The notes beneath the pieces are model-generated. The model was not told where the DNA came from. It searched no databases and saw nothing but the letters and a program-made list of their open reading frames with translations. Shown in pieces: positions 41,731-48,556 of a stretch of DNA of 50,286 nucleotides. The translations under genes were made by a program, and so were the position numbers. The DNA comes from DSBN01 sp041686355 (GTDB taxonomy: Bacteria; Spirochaetota; Spirochaetia; DSM-16054; Sediminispirochaetaceae), in NCBI GenBank assembly GCA_041686355.1, contig JAWLDZ010000012.1:1-50286 (forward strand), in the 5' to 3' direction. The stretch's first letter is position 1; each line of letters begins with the position of its first letter.

Positions 41731-42796
41731 AATGATAATTTCACTGAGTAGAAATAGAGCAGTTGGATTAGGAATGCTTTTTTCTCTGCTTTTATTATGG
41801 CTCCCCCAGGGAAATATTCTCGGAGCCCAACCGGCCTCAGTAAAAATACGTGATATTGCCGCAATTGAAGGGGTGCGTTCAAACCAGCTGGTTGGTTTCG
41901 GCTTAGTAACCGGCCTGCGGGGCGAGGGGGACAGTAGTCGTTCACAGGTAAATAAAAAGCTGGTCTCGAACTTTTTATCAGCCTTCGATGTGAATATCGA
42001 CGCTGAGGATATCGACAGTAAAAATAGTGCAGCGGTGGTAGTGACGGCGAATGTTCCTCCCTTTATTCGCCCGGGTCAAACGGTTGATGTAACCGTCTCC
42101 AGTTTAATGGATGCCCGAAATATTGCTGGGGGGGTCCTGCTGCAGACAAACCTCTCGGCTGCTAACGGCGAAGTGTATGCGGTAGCTCAGGGGGTGGTTG
42201 ACAGCAGCTACGAAACCCAGGATCAGCAGAGCTCCGATAAACGCACCACCGGCAGCATTGTCGCCGGTGCTATTATTGAACAGCCGGTAGTCTCTAATTT
42301 TCAAACTGAAAATGGGGTTGCAGTGCTGCTCAATTCTCCAGATTTTTCTTTGGCAGTTGCGGTCCGGGATGCTATCCAAAGCCGGTATGAGGATTTTGCT
42401 GTTCGGGCGGTGGATGCCGAGAAAATTGAGGTGATTCCCTCTGCAGAAAGTGAAATAAGTTCTACTGAATTAAGTGCTGAGATAGAGCAGCTTACGGTAA
42501 ATCCGGACTATCCCGCCCGTGTAGTAATAAATCGTCATTCAGGGGTGGTCGTAATGGGAAAATCGGTACGCATAGCCCCAGTGGTAGTCTCCTTCAATTC
42601 CTCCGAAATATCTGTGGGGTGGAATAGAACCGGAGAACCCGCCGCCCAGTCCAGTGTTCAATTTGATGAAACGGTGAAGGTCGAAGAATTAGTATCGGTG
42701 CTCAAGGAGGCGGGCATGAAGGTCGATGATATTATTGAAGTGTTAAAAACCATTCAGCGCGCAGGAGCGCTGTACGGCACTTTAGAGGTAATGTAG
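41723..42796 (+). CDS. flgI: Flagellar P-ring protein FlgI
   Basis: 357 residues if it starts at the TTG at 41723, which follows GGAGAGGTGGTT at good spacing; an ATG at 41732 (MIISLS) is the alternative. A signal peptide (GMLFSLLLLWLPQGNILGAQ) is followed by the conserved VKIRDIAAIEGVRSNQLVGFGLVTGLRGEGD, the ANVPPFIRPGQTVDVTVSSL block and the C-terminal IIEVLKTIQRAGALYGTLEVM. FlgI forms the peptidoglycan ring around the rod. Spirochaete flagella are periplasmic, and no L-ring gene (flgH) is present in the cluster. Confidence 0.97.
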   Translation: MSKMIISLSRNRAVGLGMLFSLLLLWLPQGNILGAQPASVKIRDIAAIEGVRSNQLVGFGLVTGLRGEGDSSRSQVNKKLVSNFLSAFDVNIDAEDIDSKNSAAVVVTANVPPFIRPGQTVDVTVSSLMDARNIAGGVLLQTNLSAANGEVYAVAQGVVDSSYETQDQQSSDKRTTGSIVAGAIIEQPVVSNFQTENGVAVLLNSPDFSLAVAVRDAIQSRYEDFAVRAVDAEKIEVIPSAESEISSTELSAEIEQLTVNPDYPARVVINRHSGVVVMGKSVRIAPVVVSFNSSEISVGWNRTGEPAAQSSVQFDETVKVEELVSVLKEAGMKVDDIIEVLKTIQRAGALYGTLEVM

Positions 42797-42816
42797 AAGA
42801 TCGGGGGGGGAGAGAC

Positions 42817-43191
42817 ATGGAAATTGATTCAAGTAATATGATGCAGCTGGGCCGTTTGCAGCAGCAACAGGCCGGAATACGCCGGCAGAGCAACTCCCTC
42901 CAGGCGAAAGCGCGCAGCAGTCAGGTATCCGAGAGCTCATCTGCAAATGCTGAAAATACCGCCAAGAACGACAAACTCAAAGAAACTTGTTCCGATTTTC
43001 AAGCTATTTTCATAAAGCAAATGCTTGATTCCATGCGAAAGACGGTAAATAAGAGTGGTCTTTTGGAGGGTGGTCAGGCAGAAGAGATTTTTGAAGATAT
43101 GCTCTATGATGAATACGCTCAATCCATATCCAAGAACGGAAATATTGGACTTGATGATATGCTCTATAAGCAGCTTTCAAGGCTTCATTAG
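42817..43191 (+). CDS. flgJ: Rod-binding protein, FlgJ N-terminal type
   Basis: 124 residues. The C-terminal half is the rod-binding domain (CSDFQAIFIKQMLDSMRKTVNKSGLLEGGQAEEIFEDMLYDEYAQ), while the first 50 residues are a Gln/Ser-rich helical leader. The muramidase domain found in E. coli FlgJ is absent, so rod passage through the wall needs a separate enzyme. Strong GGGGGG-rich ribosome site; 20 bp after flgI. It ends the flagellar unit. Confidence 0.88.
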   Translation: MEIDSSNMMQLGRLQQQQAGIRRQSNSLQAKARSSQVSESSSANAENTAKNDKLKETCSDFQAIFIKQMLDSMRKTVNKSGLLEGGQAEEIFEDMLYDEYAQSISKNGNIGLDDMLYKQLSRLH

Positions 43192-43209
43192 TTCTTTTAC
43201 CTGAGAACT

Positions 43210-43259
43210 GAACTATACAAATAGGTACTAATGTATAAAAAAGTATACTATTATAGTTC
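43210..43259. repeat. Nested imperfect dyad upstream of the sigma-54 promoter
   Basis: GAACTATA (43210-43217) pairs with TATAGTTC (43252-43259), enclosing GTATA/TATAC (43233-43237, 43244-43248). It is about 85-130 bp upstream of the promoter, a typical distance for an activator site, but it could also be part of the flgJ mRNA 3' end. Confidence 0.4.
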
Positions 43260-43341
43260 CCCTTGTTTCTGTTTAACAGGACAGAAGCTCTAAGTATCTA
43301 CAAAATAATGAAATAATAAAAATTACCCGACTTTTGATAAT

Positions 43342-43358
43342 TTGGCATGGTTGTTGCT
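43342..43358 (+). promoter_or_regulatory. Sigma-54 (RpoN) promoter of the RpoS-like gene
   Basis: TTGGCATGGTTGTTGCT matches the sigma-54 consensus YTGGCACGRNNNTTGCW at 13 of its 14 defined positions; only the C after GGCA is T. The invariant GG (43344-43345) and GC (43356-43357) are 10 bp apart as required. The predicted transcript start near 43369 leaves a leader of about 13 bases containing GAGAGGG. It is intergenic. Confidence 0.8.
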
Positions 43359-43381
43359 TTAATTATGGGAGAGGGTATGAA

Positions 43382-44221
43382 ATGAGTAACAGAGCAGCAG
43401 ATGTCCAAAAGGACGCTTTACAGAATTACTTCTCCGGCATCAAAAAACAGCCACTTCTTACTTTTGCCGAAGAAATTGAATTGTCAAAAAGAATCCAAAA
43501 GGGCGATGAAAATGCCTTGCGCCGACTCACGGAGTCGAATCTTCGATTGGTGGTAAAGATAGCCCGTTCCTATATGTCTCCAGGATTCAGCTTTCTCGAT
43601 TTAATTCAAGAAGGAAATATTGGGCTCATGAAGGCTGCCGAAAAATTCGATTACCGAAAAAATGTGCGCTTCTCAACTTACGCTGCGTGGTGGATCAGAC
43701 AATCGATTGTTCGGGCTCTTGCGAAAAACCAGCGCCACATAAAGTTGCCCCACCGAAAAGAGGAGCTGCTGCGTAAGGTACAGCGATTTTATTACTCCTA
43801 TAGTCAAGACTTCGGGCGAAAGCCTGAAATGCATGAAATTGCATCAGCCCTCCATGTAAAAGAGTCTGAGGTCTCTGCAGTACTCTACTCGTCAAATCCG
43901 GTTGTGTCCCTGGATTGGGAAGATGAACAGACCGAATCCCGACTGGGAGATATGTTCGAAGATACCACCTACCAACCCGACGATGAGCTGTTGAAAAAGT
44001 GTGCACAAGAGGATACGGTAAGGTTTCTTGATCATCTGCGTGAGAAAGAGCGCCAGGTACTGCTGTACCGATTCTCTTTCCATGGGGGCAAGAAGGTTAC
44101 TTTAAAGCAAATTGGTGAAGAGATGGGCATCTCTCCGGAAACAGTTCGGCAGATTGAAATGAAGGCAATCAAGAAACTGCGCCTACATGCCGATGAAATG
44201 AGAGAATATATTTACGAATAA
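43382..44221 (+). CDS. rpoS: RpoS-like sigma-70 family alternative sigma factor
   Basis: 279 residues from the ATG at 43382 (GAGAGGG just upstream; the longer frame from 43334 runs across the sigma-54 promoter). Regions 1.2-2 (LLTFAEEIELSKRI, LRLVVKIARSYMSPGFSFLDLIQEGNIGLMKAAEKFDYRKNVRFSTYAAWWIRQSI) and region 3 precede region 4.2 (VTLKQIGEEMGISPETVRQIEMKAIKKLR) for the -35 box. Region 1.1 is absent, so it is not the housekeeping factor. Position after the flgI/flgJ genes and the sigma-54 promoter match the Borrelia rpoS arrangement as I recall it. The gene symbol is by synteny and family; RpoH- or FliA-type identity is less likely, given the RNA polymerase-binding and region 4 motifs. Confidence 0.82.
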   Translation: MSNRAADVQKDALQNYFSGIKKQPLLTFAEEIELSKRIQKGDENALRRLTESNLRLVVKIARSYMSPGFSFLDLIQEGNIGLMKAAEKFDYRKNVRFSTYAAWWIRQSIVRALAKNQRHIKLPHRKEELLRKVQRFYYSYSQDFGRKPEMHEIASALHVKESEVSAVLYSSNPVVSLDWEDEQTESRLGDMFEDTTYQPDDELLKKCAQEDTVRFLDHLREKERQVLLYRFSFHGGKKVTLKQIGEEMGISPETVRQIEMKAIKKLRLHADEMREYIYE

Positions 44222-44290
44222 GGCCGTCTGCAGGTAATCGGGCAATGTCCGCCCTCCCAGTGGGCGGCCTGATACCGGTAGACAGGCACT

Positions 44291-45508
44291 ATGAAAAACG
44301 CTTCAGATAATCAAAAAAATAAAACCACAGCTTCTAAGTCGAACGCAACTGATAAATCAAATAGTTCAACATCATCTGCAAATAGAGCCTCAAGAAATAG
44401 AGCCTCAAGAACAAAGAAAAAGACGCCCTCCCAGCGACGGCGGGTACAGTTTGCCTATGCCCTGCTTACTTCGATTGCAGTTTCTCTGTTTATTCTGCTG
44501 GTGCTGCTGCCGCGACCTGATTCCCAAGACCCTGCGGTGGAAAGGAGCATAGACGGCGGCACAGAGGAGACTACAGAGAGGGGTGCAGAGGGGGAGGAAG
44601 GTCAGCAAGTTGAAACTGATCCCCTGACGGTTCCACCCAGCCAGGAAAAGTCGGAGTCTACTGATACTGATGTCGATGGCGATGACCCTAGTGCCAGGGC
44701 CGAGGAGCCTAAAGAACAGCCTGAAGGATACCCTGAAGGGCATGGCGATGAACCTCCCTCCGAGGAAGAGAAGCTGGCCCTTCATCCGCTTCGAAATATT
44801 GCACCAGCCCCCGCCGGTGGGGGAAAGCTGTATCTGGTAATTGATGATGTGGGATATAGCTTGGAGCAGCTGGAGGGCTACCTTGATTTACCGATACCTA
44901 TGACCTTTGCCCTCCTCCCGGGACTCGAGTTTAGCCGGGCAGCCCAGGAACAGATTGCGCGTTCCGGCGAGGAGATGATTCTCCACCAGCCGATTGAGCC
45001 TCTAGGCGATGAAGACCCGGGTCCGGGCGCCTTGTACGTGGGTATGCAGTCGGAGGAGATGCGGAAAATTGTGAGCGAGAACCTTGACCAGTTGCCCCAG
45101 GTGATTGGCGTGAATAACCATATGGGTTCCAAAGGAACCGCTGATCCTGAGCTGATGGAAGCCCTCTTCTCGGTACTGAAGGGGCGGCAGCTCTATTTCC
45201 TTGACAGTCGCACCACCGCTGACACGGTGGGGAATAGGGTAGCGGAGAAGCTGGGCCTGCCTTTTACACAGCGGAACGTGTTTCTGGATAACGTTGAAGA
45301 TCCCCTAGAGATTGAACTGGCCCTTAGCAGTGCCCTGGAAGTCGCCCGTACCCAGGGCTATGCAGTTATGATCGGACATGTATGGAGCCGGGAGCTTGCC
45401 TCTACACTCTCTTTGTGGTATGGAAAGATAGAGGATCGTGGATACGAGTTTGTCCACCTTTCATCATTTTTTGCAGAGGAGCATGTACATGCTGGTAATG
45501 GGAATTGA
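44291..45508 (+). CDS. Membrane-anchored divergent polysaccharide deacetylase
   Basis: 405 residues. A basic Ser/Asn/Lys-rich cytoplasmic tail (1-55) is followed by one transmembrane helix (about 56-75), an acidic Glu/Asp/Pro linker (80-170) and the catalytic-type domain (about 177-400, LYLVIDDVGYSLEQLEGYL, MTFALLPGLEFS, MILHQPIEP, VNNHMGSKGT, YFLDSRTTADTV, MIGHVW). This is the YibQ/divergent polysaccharide deacetylase family, with IDD and H-containing motifs that could bind metal. The domain lies in the periplasm. The end overlaps the start of tsaD. Confidence 0.9.
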   Translation: MKNASDNQKNKTTASKSNATDKSNSSTSSANRASRNRASRTKKKTPSQRRRVQFAYALLTSIAVSLFILLVLLPRPDSQDPAVERSIDGGTEETTERGAEGEEGQQVETDPLTVPPSQEKSESTDTDVDGDDPSARAEEPKEQPEGYPEGHGDEPPSEEEKLALHPLRNIAPAPAGGGKLYLVIDDVGYSLEQLEGYLDLPIPMTFALLPGLEFSRAAQEQIARSGEEMILHQPIEPLGDEDPGPGALYVGMQSEEMRKIVSENLDQLPQVIGVNNHMGSKGTADPELMEALFSVLKGRQLYFLDSRTTADTVGNRVAEKLGLPFTQRNVFLDNVEDPLEIELALSSALEVARTQGYAVMIGHVWSRELASTLSLWYGKIEDRGYEFVHLSSFFAEEHVHAGNGN

Positions 45509-46508
45509 AAGCTCCTGTGATGAGTGCGCAATTGCTGTAGTTGAAGACGGCCGCCGTATTTTGAGCAATGAAATCGCATCTCAAATAGATATTCATCGCC
45601 CCTTCGACGGGGTGGTTCCGGAAATTGCCTCTAGAATGCACACCGAATGGATACTGTCGGTTGCCGGCCAGTCCTTAAAGGCCGCCGGTGTGGGTTTGGA
45701 TGAGATCGATGGTATTGCAGTGACCAATCGTCCCGGATTAGTCGGCTCACTTCTGATTGGCCTCAACTTTGCAAAGGGACTGGCTCTGGCACGGAATATT
45801 CCCTTCGTCGGGATTGATCACATCCGGGCGCATCTGTACGCACCCCACCTGGAGTACGATATTGAGTATCCCTATATGGGGCTTTTGGTCTCCGGAGGGC
45901 ATACGGTCATCTCCAGGGTTGAAGATTTTGATACCATTAAAGTAATGGGAGCAACCATTGATGATGCCTGTGGGGAGGCCTTTGACAAGGTTGCCAAGCA
46001 TTATCAGCTTGGATATCCCGGCGGGGTGGCCATCGATAAGCTTGCACAAAGCAAGGGGGCTAATCCGCAGGCTTTTGCATTTCCCGATCCCTCCCTGCAC
46101 AAGGGCACCCACCGGTATGATGTTTCTTATTCCGGCTTAAAGACCGCTGTTATCAACCAGCTTGATCAGTTTTGGGATGGGCAATCTGAGAAGACTCCTG
46201 AGAACATCGCCGCTTCTTTTCAGCGGGCAGCCATCGATATGCTGGTGCGCAGGGTAAAACGGGCGGTAAAAGATACCGGCCTGACCCGCATTGTCGCCGG
46301 AGGCGGAGTTGCGGCCAATTCGCTTCTGCGCAGCCGTTTGGAGCAGATGGAGGGGGTCAAAGCGATCTTTCCCTCAATGGGCTTGTGTACGGATAATGGT
46401 GCTATGATTGCAGGAATCGGGTATCACTATCTGAAACGTGGAGAACATTCAGATTTTACTCTAAATGCGTACCCCCGGGTTAAGCGTTTTCGAAAAACAT
46501 ACCCTTAA
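45489..46508 (+). CDS. tsaD: tRNA N6-threonylcarbamoyladenosine transferase TsaD
   Basis: 339 residues from the ATG at 45489, 7 bp after AGAGGAG; other in-frame ATGs lie at 45483 and 45498. It transfers the threonylcarbamoyl group to A37 of ANN-decoding tRNAs together with TsaB and TsaE. Family marks: MGIESSCDECAIAVV, the metal-binding HIRAH, LLVSGGHTVI, GVAANSLLRSRLEQM and LCTDNGAMIA. Length and motifs are normal. The start overlaps the deacetylase stop by about 20 bp. The other tsa genes are not in the window. Confidence 0.96.
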   Translation: MLVMGIESSCDECAIAVVEDGRRILSNEIASQIDIHRPFDGVVPEIASRMHTEWILSVAGQSLKAAGVGLDEIDGIAVTNRPGLVGSLLIGLNFAKGLALARNIPFVGIDHIRAHLYAPHLEYDIEYPYMGLLVSGGHTVISRVEDFDTIKVMGATIDDACGEAFDKVAKHYQLGYPGGVAIDKLAQSKGANPQAFAFPDPSLHKGTHRYDVSYSGLKTAVINQLDQFWDGQSEKTPENIAASFQRAAIDMLVRRVKRAVKDTGLTRIVAGGGVAANSLLRSRLEQMEGVKAIFPSMGLCTDNGAMIAGIGYHYLKRGEHSDFTLNAYPRVKRFRKTYP

Positions 46509-46559
46509 CATATTCTATATACCCTTAAAGGCTCACTCATGTTCCTCTTGTCGGCTGCT

Positions 46560-47531
46560 CTACAACTCCTGCTTCAGCTCTTGCTGCAGTTCCTGGATGT
46601 CCTCATCGTCTTCAAAGAGCTGGGGGGTGGTCGAAAAAGAGCCTGCGGTCAGTTTCTGTGTGAGCAGGCGTATCCCCTTTGCAAAGGGCGAATTTGGATT
46701 CTCAAGGATGTAGGGCACCCGGGTAATAATAGACCTGCCCACTGCGGAATCTTGTGGTAAAAAACCGATAAACTCCATTGGAATGGAAAGGTTTTTGCGG
46801 CTGATATCACGCAGTTTTGCGGCAACTGAAAAATCTTGGGATGAGTTTCCCATGTTGAGTATGATACGGGGAAAAAAGTTATGCAATTGTTCTTCGGCCT
46901 TAAGGCCGGAATCAGTAGAATGTTCTGAAAGTCTTGCAGCCAGCTGTTGAAATGAAAGTGAGCTGCCTTCGATTGGAGTGCTTACAAAGTCTTGAATTAT
47001 TTCTCGTTCTCGGCTTTTTGAAGGAAAGCTGCGGTAGAGCAGTCGGTATACAGCACTTTTCAGAAAAGAATAAGAACTGAGTATCGCGGTGGTTTCGGGG
47101 GTGGTGACAATTAGTCCGGTGTTGGAAATTAGAAAAAAGTCGATGACGTTATAAGAGCTGCCGGCCCCTAAATCTATAAGAATGAAGTCGGCTACCAGCT
47201 GGTCGAGTTCGCGCAGCAATTTCTTTTTTGTAAAATAAGGCAGGTTGGCGGTACCCGGAAGGAGAGAATCGCCGGGGATAAAGTAGAGCTGAGGAACCTC
47301 GGTCGGTAAAACTAGGGCCTCGAGGCTTGTTTCCTGCTTGTAAATGTAGTTCCCGATTCCCGGGTGGCGATTTTTTATGCCGAGGCAGGTGTGCAAGTTT
47401 GAGCTGCCGAGATCTAGATCGACCAAAATGCAGGTTTTTCCTGCTTGTGCCAGGGCAATTCCTAAATTTGCGATGCACATGGTCTTACCCACACCGCCCT
47501 TTCCACTGGCAATAGGAAGAATAGTTTTCAT
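46560..47531 (-). CDS. MinD/FlhG-like ParA-family ATPase
   Basis: 323 residues. Deviant Walker A GKGGVGKT (with the signature Lys near the start), then VDLDLGSSNLHTCLG, the Walker B-type DFILIDLGAGSS and the switch region VTTPETTAI. A long C-terminal extension ends in an acidic Gln/Glu/Leu-rich helix (DDEDIQELQQELKQEL), unlike the amphipathic membrane helix of MinD. FlhG/YlxH proteins set flagellar number and place, fitting the nearby flagellar cluster, but no FlhF gene is adjacent. It runs convergent to tsaD with about 50 bp between. Confidence 0.82.
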   Translation of the reverse strand: MKTILPIASGKGGVGKTMCIANLGIALAQAGKTCILVDLDLGSSNLHTCLGIKNRHPGIGNYIYKQETSLEALVLPTEVPQLYFIPGDSLLPGTANLPYFTKKKLLRELDQLVADFILIDLGAGSSYNVIDFFLISNTGLIVTTPETTAILSSYSFLKSAVYRLLYRSFPSKSREREIIQDFVSTPIEGSSLSFQQLAARLSEHSTDSGLKAEEQLHNFFPRIILNMGNSSQDFSVAAKLRDISRKNLSIPMEFIGFLPQDSAVGRSIITRVPYILENPNSPFAKGIRLLTQKLTAGSFSTTPQLFEDDEDIQELQQELKQEL

Positions 47532-47609
47532 GTTTTGTTAGAATAGAAGAATTATTGTAAAAATTCAATTCTTTTTATCATCTAATACTTTCGTAACTAA
47601 GAGGAATTG

Positions 47610-47621
47610 TGTAAGCTTACA
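47610..47621. promoter_or_regulatory. Perfect 12-bp palindrome upstream of apt
   Basis: TGTAAGCTTACA lies 28 bp before the apt ATG between divergent genes and has the look of an operator half-site pair. No regulator can be assigned. Confidence 0.35.
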
Positions 47622-47649
47622 GTGACATTTATTTACAATGGAGTTAGGT

Positions 47650-48183
47650 ATGGTTACACCGTATAACCTTGATCAGGCAATTCGCAAAGTACCGGATTTT
47701 CCAAAGCCGGGAATTCTTTTTTATGACATCACCGGAATACTCCAAAATCCGACTGCCTTTAACTACTGTATCGATGCAATGGTAGAGCAGTATAAAGATA
47801 AGAAAATCGATGCTGTAGCCGCAGTGGAGGCTAGGGGCTTCCTTTTTTCCGCACCCTTTGCTGCTCGTATGCAAATCCCGCAAGTGCTGGTACGTAAAGC
47901 AGGTAAACTGCCCGGGGAAACGAAGGAAAAGCGTTTTGCCCTTGAATATGGTGAAGATGTTATTCAAATCCATACCAGCGATGTAAAGCCGAATACAAAT
48001 GTTCTTTTAATAGATGATCTTATTGCGACTGGTGGAACATTAAAGGCTGCCGCAGAACTGATCGGTGAGATTGGCGGCACGGTCGAGGACATCTTCTGTG
48101 TGATTGGGCTGCCCTTTCTCAATTATGCCGAACCTCTATCAGATTACCGGATCACCACTCTTATTAACTATGATGCTGAATAA
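47650..48183 (+). CDS. apt: Adenine phosphoribosyltransferase
   Basis: 177 residues from the ATG at 47650 (GGAG 6 bp upstream); an ATG at 47638 has no ribosome site. It converts adenine and PRPP to AMP in purine salvage. The PRPP loop VLLIDDLIATGGTL (about 118-131) is complete, and the FPKPGILFYDITGIL N-terminus and VAAVEARGFLFSAPFA are typical of Apt. Standard length. It transcribes away from the MinD-like gene. Confidence 0.95.
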   Translation: MVTPYNLDQAIRKVPDFPKPGILFYDITGILQNPTAFNYCIDAMVEQYKDKKIDAVAAVEARGFLFSAPFAARMQIPQVLVRKAGKLPGETKEKRFALEYGEDVIQIHTSDVKPNTNVLLIDDLIATGGTLKAAAELIGEIGGTVEDIFCVIGLPFLNYAEPLSDYRITTLINYDAE

Positions 48184-48244
48184 TCTTGTGCTTCTAAAGG
48201 TTGAGATATATAGAATTTTGCAAAGAAATTGATCAGAATCGCTG

Positions 48245-48273
48245 TTGACAAAAGATTGAGCTTTTAGTACATT
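48245..48273 (+). promoter_or_regulatory. Promoter of the tRNA-Gln/tRNA-Glu pair
   Basis: Perfect TTGACA (48245-48250), a 17-bp spacer and TACATT (48268-48273), ending 16 bp before tRNA-Gln. Confidence 0.75.
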
Positions 48274-48289
48274 TGCATCCGTAATTCGA

Positions 48290-48360
48290 TGGCCGATAGT
48301 GTAATGGTAGCACGACAGATTCTGGTTCTGTTTGTGGAGGTTCGAGCCCTTCTCGGCCAG
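48290..48360 (+). tRNA. tRNA-Gln (anticodon CUG)
   Basis: 71 nt. Acceptor TGGCCGA/TCGGCCA, anticodon stem ACAGA/TCTGT with loop TTCTGGT, T-arm GGAGG-TTCGAGC-CCTTC (partly wobble). CCA is not encoded. Six bases separate it from tRNA-Glu. Confidence 0.95.
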
Positions 48361-48366
48361 CTATAT

Positions 48367-48438
48367 GGTCCCTTCGTCTATCGGCTAGGACGGAAGATTC
48401 TCAGTCTTCAGAGAGGGGTTCGATTCCCCTAGGGACTA
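48367..48438 (+). tRNA. tRNA-Glu (anticodon CUC)
   Basis: 72 nt. Acceptor GGTCCCT/AGGGACT, anticodon stem GAAGA/TCTTC with loop TTCTCAG, T-arm GAGGGG-TTCGATT-CCCCT. CCA is not encoded. Cotranscribed with tRNA-Gln. Confidence 0.95.
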
Positions 48439-48443
48439 AGCCG

Positions 48444-48475
48444 AAAGCTGCCTATATTATGGGCAGCTTTTTTTT
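48444..48475 (+). terminator. Terminator of the tRNA pair
   Basis: AAAGCTGCC, a short AT loop and GGGCAGCTTT form the stem, followed by further Ts. Confidence 0.9.
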
Positions 48476-48556
48476 AGTGCTCTTTTCAGTTCACAGGCTT
48501 GCAAAAGTTATAATTGCTGATTTAATAATCTTCTGCTATGTTTTATACTATATAAT

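Noticed and set aside
43334..43381. Longer start for the RpoS-like sigma gene
   Set aside because: It would place the sigma-54 promoter within the coding region and lacks a ribosome site; the ATG at 43382 follows GAGAGGG.
44240..44275. Terminator after the sigma gene
   Set aside because: CCGCCC...GGGCGG can pair, but no T-tract follows, so it may be only a hairpin within a longer transcript into the deacetylase gene.
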